Shown here in pieces: positions 9,324 through 17,033 of a stretch of DNA of 43,050 nucleotides; position 1 is the stretch's first letter, and every line of letters begins with the position of its first letter. The notes under the pieces are model-generated. The model made no database searches. It was not told the DNA's origin and saw only the letters and a list, made by a program, of their open reading frames with translations. The translations under genes were made by a program, and so were the position numbers. The stretch comes from JOPF133 sp052144935 (GTDB lineage: Bacteria > Acidobacteriota > Terriglobia > Bryobacterales > Bryobacteraceae): the NCBI GenBank assembly GCA_052144935.1, contig JBKQPR010000101.1:1-43050 (forward strand), written 5' to 3'.

Positions 9324-9794
9324 TTATTCCGGCCCTGTTTTCACCACGGGCTCTGTATTCACCGCGGAGACACGGAGGTCGCGGAGGAAACGCGGAGAGG
9401 ACTTCAAGGATTCACCGGCATAATGGTTTACGACGCGTTTAAGTCCATCCTTGAGAACTGTTACGTTGAAATTCATCAGTAAGCCGACCTGCTTATCTGC
9501 AGCCTTCAAATAAGTGAGCAACTGTGCATGATGAATAGGCGCGATTTCGTCGATCGCCTTGATCTCCACGACCACCAGATCCTCGACCAGTAAGTCCAAT
9601 CGATAAGCGCAGTCTAAACGGAGACCTTTATAGCTGACCGTCAGAGGCACTTGGCGCTTAAAATTAATCCCATTAAGGTTCAACTCGTGACACAGGCACT
9701 CCTCATACGCAGACTCTAACAAGCCGGGCCCCAAATGCCGATGAACCTCAATCGCCGCCCCGATAATCCCCTCGGTCAGCTCGTTTTCTCTCAT
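9324..9794 (-). CDS. GxxExxY protein, PD-(D/E)XK nuclease-like
   Basis: A 156-residue protein. The family motif GxxExxY is present as G24-LL-E27-SA-Y30 in HLGPGLLESAYEECL. A nuclease-like core follows: D67 in YRLDLLVED and E77-x-K79 in VVVEIKAI, matching PD-(D/E)XK proteins (TIGR04256/PDDEXK_5 group). No member has a function I know of. The first ~135 residues fit the family. The last ~22 residues (RDLRVSAVNTEPVVKTGPE) are translated from the flanking TTCACCGCGGAGA repeat, so the C-terminus was supplied by the element's own end. It sits inside the MoxR/VWA gene train and is probably co-transcribed. Horizontal arrival as a cassette is inferred. Confidence 0.85.
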   Translation of the reverse strand: MRENELTEGIIGAAIEVHRHLGPGLLESAYEECLCHELNLNGINFKRQVPLTVSYKGLRLDCAYRLDLLVEDLVVVEIKAIDEIAPIHHAQLLTYLKAADKQVGLLMNFNVTVLKDGLKRVVNHYAGESLKSSPRFLRDLRVSAVNTEPVVKTGPE

Positions 9795-9850
9795 GTTCTT
9801 CTCTGCGAAGTCTCCGTTCCCTCCGCGTCTCCGCGGTGAAATACAGGGCC
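9331..9850. mobile_element. Inverted-repeat-bounded GxxExxY cassette
   Basis: The left end reads CTCTGTATTCACCGCGGAGA (9351-9370). The right end, read from the other strand, is CCCTGTATTTCACCGCGGAG (9848-9829). Similarity continues inward with CGGAGG blocks, giving near-perfect inverted ends of about 28 bases around the GxxExxY gene. A second partial copy of the left end (GGCCCTGTTTTCACC) starts at 9331. The same end sequence bounds the gene-free hairpin at 13127-13224. That a mobile unit exists is inference; no transposase is encoded unless the GxxExxY protein itself acts. Confidence 0.55.
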
Positions 9851-9852
9851 CC

Positions 9853-10878
9853 CTAGTCCCTCGGCGCGGCCTTCCACTCCAGCAGCTTCTGCAAAATATC
9901 GTCCTGCTTCAACCGGTCCGATTCCGCGTGGAAGTTCAGCAATATGCGGTGGCGCAGGATCGGGATGTACAGCGACCGCACGTCGTCGTAGGTCACGTGG
10001 TAGCGGCCCCGCATCAACGCGCGCGCCTTGGCGGCCAGCACCAGGAATTGCGCGGCGCGGACGCTGGCGCCGTAGTTCACGTACTTCTTTACAAAGTCGG
10101 GAGCGCTTTCGTCGCTGCTGCGCGAGGCGCGCACCATGTCCACCGCGTGCCGCGCCACGCTCTCGCCGATTGGCACCATGCGGACCAACTGCTGGAAATC
10201 CAGAATCTCCTGGGCGTTGGTCACCGTGTCGGCTTGCGGGATGGTGGTGACGGTGGTCAGGTCCACCACCTTCACTTCTTCGTTGGCGTCGAGGTAGTCC
10301 AGCACCACGTTGAACAGGAAGCGGTCGAGCTGCGCTTCGGGCAGCGGATAAGTGCCCTCCAGCTCGATGGGGTTCTGTGTTGCCAGCACGAAGAACGGCG
10401 CCGGCAATTGGTAGACGTTGCCGCGCACCGTGCAGCTTCGTTCCTGCATGGCTTCGAGCAGCGCGCTCTGCGTCTTGGGAGGAGTACGATTGATTTCGTC
10501 GGCCAGCAGGATGTTGCCGAAGATCGGGCCGGCGACGAACGTCCAGGTGCGCCGTCCGTTGCTCGGATCCTCCTCGATAATGTCGGTGCCGGTGATGTCG
10601 CTGGGCATCAGATCGGGGGTGAACTGGATGCGCTTGAATACCAGGCCGAGAGTCTGCCCCAGCGTGCGCACCAGCAGCGTCTTGGCGGTGCCGGGCAGTC
10701 CCGTGATCAGGCAGTGCCCGCCCACAAACAGGCCGATCATCACCTGCTCCAGGACCTCCTCCTGGCCCACGATGACGCGCCGCACCTGCGTCACAATGTC
10801 CGATCGCACCTGGCGGAAGCGCGCAATCCGCCCTCTTAAAGCCTCCGGTTCCAACTGCTGCGTTACGGTTGTCGACAT
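9853..10878 (-). CDS. moxR: MoxR-family AAA+ ATPase
   Basis: A 341-residue AAA+ ATPase. It has Walker A GLPGTAKT (60-67), Walker B ILLADEINR, sensor 1 FFVLATQNP, the family block LEGTYPLPEAQLDRF, and a C-terminal lid domain. These features define MoxR proteins. They act as chaperone-like ATPases with DUF58 and VWA partners, using ATP to load metals or remodel complexes at the envelope. A GAGAG ribosome site lies just before the ATG. Upstream (10879-11046) is a degenerate tandem repeat of the same family as the hairpin at 13127. The subfamily (MRP, RavA, TM0930 and others) cannot be assigned from sequence alone. Confidence 0.93.
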   Translation of the reverse strand: MSTTVTQQLEPEALRGRIARFRQVRSDIVTQVRRVIVGQEEVLEQVMIGLFVGGHCLITGLPGTAKTLLVRTLGQTLGLVFKRIQFTPDLMPSDITGTDIIEEDPSNGRRTWTFVAGPIFGNILLADEINRTPPKTQSALLEAMQERSCTVRGNVYQLPAPFFVLATQNPIELEGTYPLPEAQLDRFLFNVVLDYLDANEEVKVVDLTTVTTIPQADTVTNAQEILDFQQLVRMVPIGESVARHAVDMVRASRSSDESAPDFVKKYVNYGASVRAAQFLVLAAKARALMRGRYHVTYDDVRSLYIPILRHRILLNFHAESDRLKQDDILQKLLEWKAAPRD

Positions 10879-10887
10879 TTGCTCTCT

Positions 10888-11036
10888 CGTTTTCCCTTCT
10901 TCTCCGCGTGTTCTCTCTGTGCGTGTTCTCCGCGGCTCCGCGTCAATGCCCTGGTTTTCCTTCTCTGCGTGTGTTCTCCACGCCTCCGCGACTCCGCGTC
11001 AATTCCCTCGTTTTCCTTCTCCGGACCCCGCGTCAA
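10888..11036. repeat. Degenerate tandem repeat between moxR and the TPR peptidase gene
   Basis: Three imperfect, progressively shorter units each begin TTTTCC(C)TTCT and end CCGCGTCAA. The units start at about 10890, 10953 and 11010. They consist of TCTCCGCG and GTGTTCTC blocks like those of the hairpin at 13127-13224. The stretch has no gene; it is probably a decayed copy of that repeat family expanded in tandem. Confidence 0.7.
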
Positions 11037-11046
11037 GGCCTTTCTC

Positions 11047-13230
11047 TTATTTCTTCTCGGGCGCCGCGCTCAGCTCCAGCAATAACTTTTGGGCCTTCGA
11101 GAAGCCCGGGGCAGCCTCCAGGGAAGCCACCACTTCGTCCTTGGCCTGCTCGTCCTGGTGATTCAAATGATAGGCGATCGCCAGGTCGTAGTGCGCCTGC
11201 GCCGGGTCGATGGGCTTGTGGTCCACCACCGCGCGGAACTCGCGGATGGCCCCGGCGGGCTGGCCCAGATCGAACATCAGGGTTCCGAGTTCCCGATGCG
11301 CCTCGTTCTCCATAGGATAGATGTAATTGAGCCGCTCCAGGATGGCCGCGGCCTCTTTCTTATTGCCCGCTTCTTCGAGGTGCTTGGCCAGGCTCAAGAG
11401 CGTCTCGGGGTTGCGCCCGCCCACCTTGGCGTAGCGCTCCATCTCCTCGATGGCGTGCGGCTTGTCGTCCTTCGCCAGATAGGCCTGCGCCAGGATCTCG
11501 TAGACGCTGTGTTTCTCCACGTAGTCCGGATACATGTCGCGCAAACGGGTGCCCTCTTTGATGACGGCGCCGTAATCCTTGTTGCCGGCCAGCGTCACCA
11601 GCTCGGTGACGCCTTTCTTCCACTCGTCGAAGTGGTCGACAGTGTTCTTGGTGTCGGCTTCCACGAAGGCGATGAAGCGTTTGTCGAACTCCTCGGGCTC
11701 GATCTTCAATTCCTTGCGCACTACCGCGGCGGTCTCCTCGCCATTGCCGAAATCGTGCAGCATGGCCAGAATCGTGTCCCAGCCCCACTTATCGTTGATG
11801 TAGTCGCAGACGCGGCCGGCCTGGAAATAGCTGACCAGCACTTGCACCTGGTTGGTAGGATGAATGAAGCCGCGATCGAGCTGCGCGATCGGCAGCAGCT
11901 TCTTGTCCTTGATCGCCACGATGATATCGGGGGTCAGGCGGTCGCCCCACTCCGGGTTGACGGCGGTTTCTTCGTGTACCGCCACGCCCTCGGTGAACCA
12001 GCGCGGCACTTTCGAGTTAGTCATCGAGAGGGTGAACACGTGGCTCATTTCGTGCCACAGCGTGGAGGCCCAGTGGAACGATCCCGGCGGCCGCTGGTCC
12101 GAAGACGGGCTGTCCATGGCGATGGAGTAGCCGAAGGTGACGCCCAGCGCTCCCAGGCCCGGCATTCCCAGGGTGCGCACAGCGAAGTCCTCGTGATCCG
12201 GATAGACCTCCACTTGCACCGGCTGGGCCAACTTGAACTTATACTTCTTCTCGTAAGTCGCGATCACGCGCTTCATCTCGTCTTCGAAATACGGATGCAG
12301 CAGGTCGGCTTCCTTCTTGTGGAGCTTCAGAATGGTATTGTCCGTCTTGAAGGTGACGAAGTTCTTGTAGCTGTCCATCAAGGTCAGCGAGTTCTTGGTG
12401 GCCAGGTCCTGGAAGCCGTTGTCCCAGCAGAGCTTCAACTGCTGGTAGGCTTCCTGGTCCTGCCCCAGGCGCATCTGGTTGATGGCCATCTGGGAGCGCG
12501 CCGTGAACAACTGCGGATCGAGCGCCAGGGCCTTGCGGTAGAACTCGATGGCTTCGACATACCGGCGATTGAGGGTGAAGAAGTGGCCGGCGGTCTCATA
12601 TCCGCGGGCGTCGTGCGGGTCCCAGGGCGTGTCTTTCTTGTCGGCCAGCCAATCCATAGTCGCCAGGATGGCTTTGGCTTGCACGGAATTGGCATCCAGC
12701 GCCAGCGCCTTTTTGGCTTCCAGGGCGGCCTTATCGTTGTTGTTGTCTTCGAGCGCCAGGCGCGCCATCAGCTCCTGGGCTTCCAGCAGCTTGGGATCCA
12801 GTCCCAGCGCCTTCTTGGCCAGCTCCTCGGCATGCCCTTCGTAGTGCTCTTCGGCCACCAGCGCCATGCCGAGGTAGGCGGGCGCGTAGTTCTTATCGAT
12901 TTCCAGCGCTTCGTTGAAAAGGCCCACGGCTTCGTCCGCCTGCCAGTGCTCCAGGAACAAACGTCCCCATTTCACGCGATACTCGGCGTTCTTGGGAAAT
13001 TTGTCGATCAGCAGCCGGTAGACGTCGTTGGCGTCCTTATAGCGGCGCGCCTTGCGGTAAGCTTCCGCCTCATCCAGGGTTTGGGCGGGCAACAAGGCGA
13101 CCGCCGCCAATAAACAAGCCAACACATTCACCGCGGAGACGCGGAGAACACAGAGAAAACGCGGAGAAAAGCATAGAGTTCTTACTCCGCGCTTTCTCTG
13201 TGTTCTCTGCGTCTCTGCGGTGAATACCAT
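11047..13230 (-). CDS. TPR protein with HExxH metallopeptidase domain
   Basis: A 727-residue protein if read from the ATG at 13230. N-terminal TPR repeats come first (about residues 55-250). A gluzincin-type peptidase domain carries HEMSH (about 391-395) and the downstream glutamate block WFTEGVAVHEE, typical of MA-clan peptidases. A second TPR block ends the protein. The true start is uncertain: codons 1-33 are translated from a repeat hairpin. A GTG at 13131 (last bases of that repeat) begins VNVLACLLAAVALLPAQT, a good signal peptide that gives 694 residues. I think the GTG or a near neighbour is the functional start. The protein is probably periplasmic and follows the caspase-like gene by 11 bases in the same operon. 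Its substrate is unknown. Confidence 0.85.
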   Translation of the reverse strand: MVFTAETQRTQRKRGVRTLCFSPRFLCVLRVSAVNVLACLLAAVALLPAQTLDEAEAYRKARRYKDANDVYRLLIDKFPKNAEYRVKWGRLFLEHWQADEAVGLFNEALEIDKNYAPAYLGMALVAEEHYEGHAEELAKKALGLDPKLLEAQELMARLALEDNNNDKAALEAKKALALDANSVQAKAILATMDWLADKKDTPWDPHDARGYETAGHFFTLNRRYVEAIEFYRKALALDPQLFTARSQMAINQMRLGQDQEAYQQLKLCWDNGFQDLATKNSLTLMDSYKNFVTFKTDNTILKLHKKEADLLHPYFEDEMKRVIATYEKKYKFKLAQPVQVEVYPDHEDFAVRTLGMPGLGALGVTFGYSIAMDSPSSDQRPPGSFHWASTLWHEMSHVFTLSMTNSKVPRWFTEGVAVHEETAVNPEWGDRLTPDIIVAIKDKKLLPIAQLDRGFIHPTNQVQVLVSYFQAGRVCDYINDKWGWDTILAMLHDFGNGEETAAVVRKELKIEPEEFDKRFIAFVEADTKNTVDHFDEWKKGVTELVTLAGNKDYGAVIKEGTRLRDMYPDYVEKHSVYEILAQAYLAKDDKPHAIEEMERYAKVGGRNPETLLSLAKHLEEAGNKKEAAAILERLNYIYPMENEAHRELGTLMFDLGQPAGAIREFRAVVDHKPIDPAQAHYDLAIAYHLNHQDEQAKDEVVASLEAAPGFSKAQKLLLELSAAPEKK
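13127..13224. repeat. 98-bp near-perfect hairpin of the TTCACCGCGGAGA family
   Basis: Each arm is about 40 bases and the arms differ at three positions. Both ends read TTCACCGC(G/A)GAGACGC. The loop is about 18 bases. The ends match those bounding the GxxExxY cassette, so this looks like a MITE-like, gene-free relative. It lies between the caspase-like gene and the TPR peptidase and supplies the GCGGTGAAT in which the likely GTG start of the latter lies. As RNA it would form a very stable stem inside the operon transcript. Confidence 0.85.
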
Positions 13231-13241
13231 GCCCACGCGCC

Positions 13242-14159
13242 TCACTTTTCGAGGGCCTCCTGGGTCTTGGCGAGTTCGAGCAGGAGTTGGGTAAGCTGCC
13301 GCTTGTATGCCTCCGCCGGCATGGCGGCCTTCTCGTATTTCAATTTGTCGATGGCCTGCTCCAATTGTTCCTTGCGCTCCAGAAGCGGGCGCTTCGCGGG
13401 ATCGCGCGCGGCGGCCGCATTGGCCCCCAGCCGCACCACCGCGAAACTGCCGGCCAGCTTGCCTTCCCCGTTCTCGGTCGAGGGCTTGCGCTCTCCCTCG
13501 CCCTTTCCGGTGTCTTCCAGCACGGCGTGTTCGGTGGCCAGGCGCTTCTGCGTATCGAAGAACTCGGTGGTCTTGCGTTCCGCGTAGTTGAACGCCTCCA
13601 GCGCGGAAATGGCCTCGTTCTTGTCGGTATCGGCCGCCGGCTCCCGCAGGGCTTCCGCCCAATAGCGCGCAAACACGGTAGCGTTCTTCTCGCTGCCGCT
13701 CTTGGTGGCGGCAATCACCACGCGGGTCGGCCGGCGCAGCGCTTCGATCGATCCGCCGCTGGAGCTGGTGGTGTTCACCACGAGCTGCCTCTGGGCCGGC
13801 AGATGGTCGAGCAACGCGCCCAGCTCCGTCCCCGTGATGTCCGCCCCCGGAACGCAGAATTTGTACTCCAGACCGTCGTAAGTGCCGTGGCCGATCAGCA
13901 CCAGCACCAGGGTATCCGAGGGCTTCATCTGCTGGCTCAGCGCGGCGAAGCGCGCCCGGATCTCGTCGCGCTTGGGCGCCACCATGGTGATCACCTGGGC
14001 GTCGCCGCCGGCCTTCTTCATGCTGGAGTCGATATCCTCGGCCCACATCTTGAAGCGCTGCTCGTAATCGTTCTCGCCGCCCAGGCCCGAGATGGTGACG
14101 TAAAATGTGGTGGCGTGCGCGGCCAGGGCCGCCAGCAGCAGAACCGCCAGGCGCTTCAC
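13242..14159 (-). CDS. Secreted caspase-fold (C13/C14-like) protein lacking the active-site Cys
   Basis: Read from the GTG at 14159, preceded by a GGGGGG purine tract, it has 305 residues. It begins with the signal peptide VKRLAVLLLAALAAHATTFYV. The core resembles clan CD peptidases: TLVLVLIGHGTYDG carries the His-Gly block, and QLVVNTTSSSGGSIEAL occupies the place of the usual D-x-C-x-S/G. Here only Thr and Ser occur, with no Cys. A typical later block, DKNEAISALEAFNYAE, follows, then a C-terminal coiled helix. An in-frame ATG at 14228 would add 23 residues read from a minisatellite. The gene lies between a VWA protein and a HExxH peptidase. It may be a pseudo-protease or use Ser/Thr; related acidobacterial proteins may share this. 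Confidence 0.75.
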   Translation of the reverse strand: MKRLAVLLLAALAAHATTFYVTISGLGGENDYEQRFKMWAEDIDSSMKKAGGDAQVITMVAPKRDEIRARFAALSQQMKPSDTLVLVLIGHGTYDGLEYKFCVPGADITGTELGALLDHLPAQRQLVVNTTSSSGGSIEALRRPTRVVIAATKSGSEKNATVFARYWAEALREPAADTDKNEAISALEAFNYAERKTTEFFDTQKRLATEHAVLEDTGKGEGERKPSTENGEGKLAGSFAVVRLGANAAAARDPAKRPLLERKEQLEQAIDKLKYEKAAMPAEAYKRQLTQLLLELAKTQEALEK

Positions 14160-14503
14160 ACTACCCCCCACCGCCGCGGTCATCCGGCGCCGTCCGCGGC
14201 CGCAGTCCCGGTCTGCCAGGCGTTTCATACTACACCCCACCGCGGCGCGGTCGTCCGGCGCCGTCCGCGGCCGCGGTCCCGGTCCGCCAGGCCTTTCATC
14301 GCAAGCCCCACCCCCCCCGCGGCCGTCCGGCACCGGCCGCTGTCCCGGTCTGCCGGGCCTTTCATCGCAAGCCCCACCCCCACCGCGGCCGTCCGCCGCG
14401 GCCCGCGGCCGCAGCCCCGGTCTACCAGGGCCTTCATCGCAAGCCCCACCCCCACCGCGGCCGTCCGGCGCCGGCCGCTGTCCCGGTCTGCCAGGCGTTT
14501 CAT
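14160..14503. repeat. Minisatellite of ~69 bp built on a gene-start sequence
   Basis: Five units run on the minus strand between start-like codons at 14503, 14437, 14365, 14299 and 14228 and the GTG at 14159; spacings are 66, 72, 66, 71 and 69 bases. Each unit contains a GGTGGGG purine tract followed by a start-like ATGAA(A/G)GSCCTGG, then a GACCGGG...CGCCGGACGGCC block. The array separates the VWA gene, whose TGA overlaps the first ATG, from the caspase-like gene. The stretch has no other gene, although reading frames cross it. Confidence 0.85.
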
Positions 14504-16758
14504 ACTACACCCCACCGCCGCCGCAGCAGCCACTCGCTGGCCCGAGTCCCCAGGACCAGCAAGAAAATAATCGGCATATCCCACAGGTCGCGCGTTTCGC
14601 GGCTGGTGATGCCGGCTTCGGAATAGGAAATCTCATTTGCCAGTTTGGACGCTTCATCCGGCTTGTAGTACCGCCCGCCGGTCTGTTGCGACAGTTTCTC
14701 CAATAGCTCGCGGTTCTGCGAAGTGTGGAAGTTTTCCGCCACGCCATCCTCGCGGCGGAATTGCAGCACGTCGTGCCCGATCTCCTCCTGCTCGTTCCCG
14801 GCCAGGATGTCGGCCACGTACGAGCCGGGCTTTTCGGCGGTCCAGTCGCCCGCGTAGACGCCCTCTTCGAGCGGCACCGGCGAAAGCTGCATGGTGGCCG
14901 AAGTGCCGTCCGGGCTGAGGAAGCGCGCCTGCACCTTGGCGTTAGTGGCCGGCTTGTACTGCTTGTCTTTCACCTCCACGCGAATGGGCACGTGGGTGTC
15001 GTCGGCCAGCACGCTCTTGGGCGTGGTGGCCACCACCTGGCCCGGCGAATCCGTCACCAGGTAGCGGTAAATCTGCTGCCAGAACAGGGCGTGGGTCTTG
15101 TCGGTGTGGTCCATCCACATTTTCCAGCGCCAACTTCCCTCGGTGGCGAATAGCACGGTGCGGCCGCGCCCGTAGTTTTCGATCACCAGCAGAGGAATCT
15201 TGCGCTTGCCCGTGGGCGTGGACAAGAGCAGCACCGTCGCGCCGGGCTTTTTGTCGCCCACTTCCTGGTAATTGGCCATCTGGGGCATCTTCTTCCAGAT
15301 CTCCAGGTTGCGGGCCGGGTCGTCGCTCAGGCGGCAGATCACGCTCTGCGCGCCCTCGGGGGTGAGTTCCTCGCCGGTGAAATCGCGATGGAAAGTGCCT
15401 GTGCCCGCGGGCAGGTTGGTGGGGACCAGGTCGGCCAAGGGCGACCCCGGGTAGCCGCCGTCAGAAAGCGTGGCGCGGCCGCCCATGAACAGCAGGCCGC
15501 CGCCGCGGCGGTCCACGAAATCGTGGATCAACTGCTGCTGCGTGGGCGTGAAATAATTGGCCTCCACGCTGCCGATCATCAAGGCGTCGTAGCGGAACAG
15601 GTCTTCCGGCTTGGAGGGGAAGCCGTCCGACACCTCGCCCTTCTCGGGCGGGTCGGGCGTGCCCTGCGTCAGGATTTTGTTCTGCGTGGTGCGCAAGATG
15701 CTCACCAGCTCGATTTCCTTGTAGTCGTCCAGCGCCCGGCGGGCGAATTTGAACTCCCAGCGCGGCTCGCCCTCCATATAAAGAATGCGCGGCTTGCGCG
15801 ACTGCACATCCACCAGGCGGGTGACCTTGTCGTTCTGGGAGTTGTCTTCCCCGGCGATCGGCTCGACGCCGATTTCCAAGGTGCGCGGCCCGGCATCGCC
15901 GCAGTTGAAAACCAGGGTCTGGCTCTGCAACTGGCCATCGGCAGCCAGCGTGACCTCCTGCGAGGCCAGCACCTTGCCGCTATCCCGAATGCTCAGCCGC
16001 GCCTTCTGTCCCGACAGGCCGTAGCTCTGCAGGGTGACGGTAGCGGTCAATTTGGATTGCGGCAGCGCGCGCGACGGCGCCACCACGTCGACCACCTCGA
16101 CGTCCTTGTCGGGGTGCTCGCGCCCAAACCCGATGGTGTGGATGGGGATGCGCTGCCGGCGAATGGCGGCGATGGTCTGCAGGTCGATGCCGCCGGCGTT
16201 ATCCGCCCCGTCGCTCAGCAGCACGATGGCGCCCAGCGGCAGCGACGACGATTCGGCCATCACCCGCTCCAGGGTATCGCCGATGCGCGTAGCGGGCGCG
16301 GTGGCGCTGAGCTGGGCGGTCGAGGCGATCCGCTCCGGCTCTTTGCCGAATTTATACAGCCGCACCTGGAAACGGTCGCCCAGCGATTTCAGCAGGCCGC
16401 TCCCGAGCACCGCTTTGGCCGCGTCTTCGCGCGAGCCGCCGGCGTCCTTCAGCGCCATGCTTCGCGAATCGTCCACCAGCACCGCCACCACGTTCTGCTG
16501 CGGGCGCAGCGTGGCCACGCTCAGGGCCGGGTGCCAGAGCATGAACAGGATCAGCGCGATCATGCCGGTTTCCAGCAGCCAGATGGCCATGGGGCGCAAA
16601 CCGCTGAGCATGCCGTGGTTGCGCCGCACGTGCCAGAACATCAACCCGGCGGCGGCGGCAATGCCCAGAGCCATCAGCCAAAGCGGCCAAGGCGTCAGGA
16701 AGACGAACTGGCCTTTATGAAAAATGCTGGCCGGATATTTGAACAGAAGTTCGAACAT
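14500..16758 (-). CDS. Membrane protein with VWA and amidotransferase-like domains
   Basis: A 752-residue protein and the first gene of the MoxR/VWA train. It has two N-terminal membrane helices (about 25-45 and 57-80). A VWA domain follows with the metal-site motif VDDSRSM near residue 95 and GAIVLLSDGADN near 180. A glutamine-amidotransferase-like region lies near 390-460 (YDALMIGSVEANYFT, DFVDRRGGGLLFMGG); the catalytic Cys of true amidotransferases is not evident. A last membrane helix lies near 735. Similar proteins occur beside BatA and DUF58 genes. Its TGA overlaps an ATG that opens the minisatellite. The 275 bases upstream (16759-17033) have no gene, and I see no convincing promoter there. 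Confidence 0.85.
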   Translation of the reverse strand: MFELLFKYPASIFHKGQFVFLTPWPLWLMALGIAAAAGLMFWHVRRNHGMLSGLRPMAIWLLETGMIALILFMLWHPALSVATLRPQQNVVAVLVDDSRSMALKDAGGSREDAAKAVLGSGLLKSLGDRFQVRLYKFGKEPERIASTAQLSATAPATRIGDTLERVMAESSSLPLGAIVLLSDGADNAGGIDLQTIAAIRRQRIPIHTIGFGREHPDKDVEVVDVVAPSRALPQSKLTATVTLQSYGLSGQKARLSIRDSGKVLASQEVTLAADGQLQSQTLVFNCGDAGPRTLEIGVEPIAGEDNSQNDKVTRLVDVQSRKPRILYMEGEPRWEFKFARRALDDYKEIELVSILRTTQNKILTQGTPDPPEKGEVSDGFPSKPEDLFRYDALMIGSVEANYFTPTQQQLIHDFVDRRGGGLLFMGGRATLSDGGYPGSPLADLVPTNLPAGTGTFHRDFTGEELTPEGAQSVICRLSDDPARNLEIWKKMPQMANYQEVGDKKPGATVLLLSTPTGKRKIPLLVIENYGRGRTVLFATEGSWRWKMWMDHTDKTHALFWQQIYRYLVTDSPGQVVATTPKSVLADDTHVPIRVEVKDKQYKPATNAKVQARFLSPDGTSATMQLSPVPLEEGVYAGDWTAEKPGSYVADILAGNEQEEIGHDVLQFRREDGVAENFHTSQNRELLEKLSQQTGGRYYKPDEASKLANEISYSEAGITSRETRDLWDMPIIFLLVLGTRASEWLLRRRWGVV

Positions 16759-16976
16759 GAACGCTCGCTAACGGGACCGCAATAGGTATATGGACGTGCG
16801 TGCCATGAGCCCGAGTTACAAACAGCCGCAAATTGCAGGGAAGTTCAACAGATAGGCACATTTGCGCAAAAGCCTTGTATGTGAAAAGCATAGCACGCGC
16901 GGGCAAAGGGGATCGAAGCGCAGGATGCCGGCGCCAACGGGCTCATCTGCCCCACATCGCTTGCGAGGCAAGGTCG

Positions 16977-16995
16977 GGCAGGCGATTCGCCTGCC
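16977..16995. repeat. Perfect inverted repeat downstream of the toxin gene
   Basis: GGCAGGCGA-T-TCGCCTGCC has nine-base arms and one central base. It lies 40 bases past the original stop of the RelE-like gene, in the space before the VWA gene. It could act as a weak terminator for the toxin-antitoxin operon, but no T tract follows on either strand. Confidence 0.5.
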
Positions 16996-17033
16996 GGCCG
17001 CCCTTTGCAATTTGCCAGCGTAGTTCTGCATGG

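Noticed and set aside
11089..13113. 674-codon open frame on the plus strand
   Set aside because: Antisense to the TPR/HExxH peptidase, which has real motifs.
14160..14503. Possible CRISPR array
   Set aside because: Units are contiguous 66-72-base repeats without unique spacers, and no cas gene is near.
14225..14584. 119-codon frame through the minisatellite as a real repeat protein
   Set aside because: Its in-frame character follows from unit lengths divisible by three; it overlaps the VWA gene end and the last unit breaks the frame.
16759..17033. Promoter of the MoxR/VWA gene train
   Set aside because: No pair of hexamers with acceptable spacing could be found on the minus strand; not reported as a feature.
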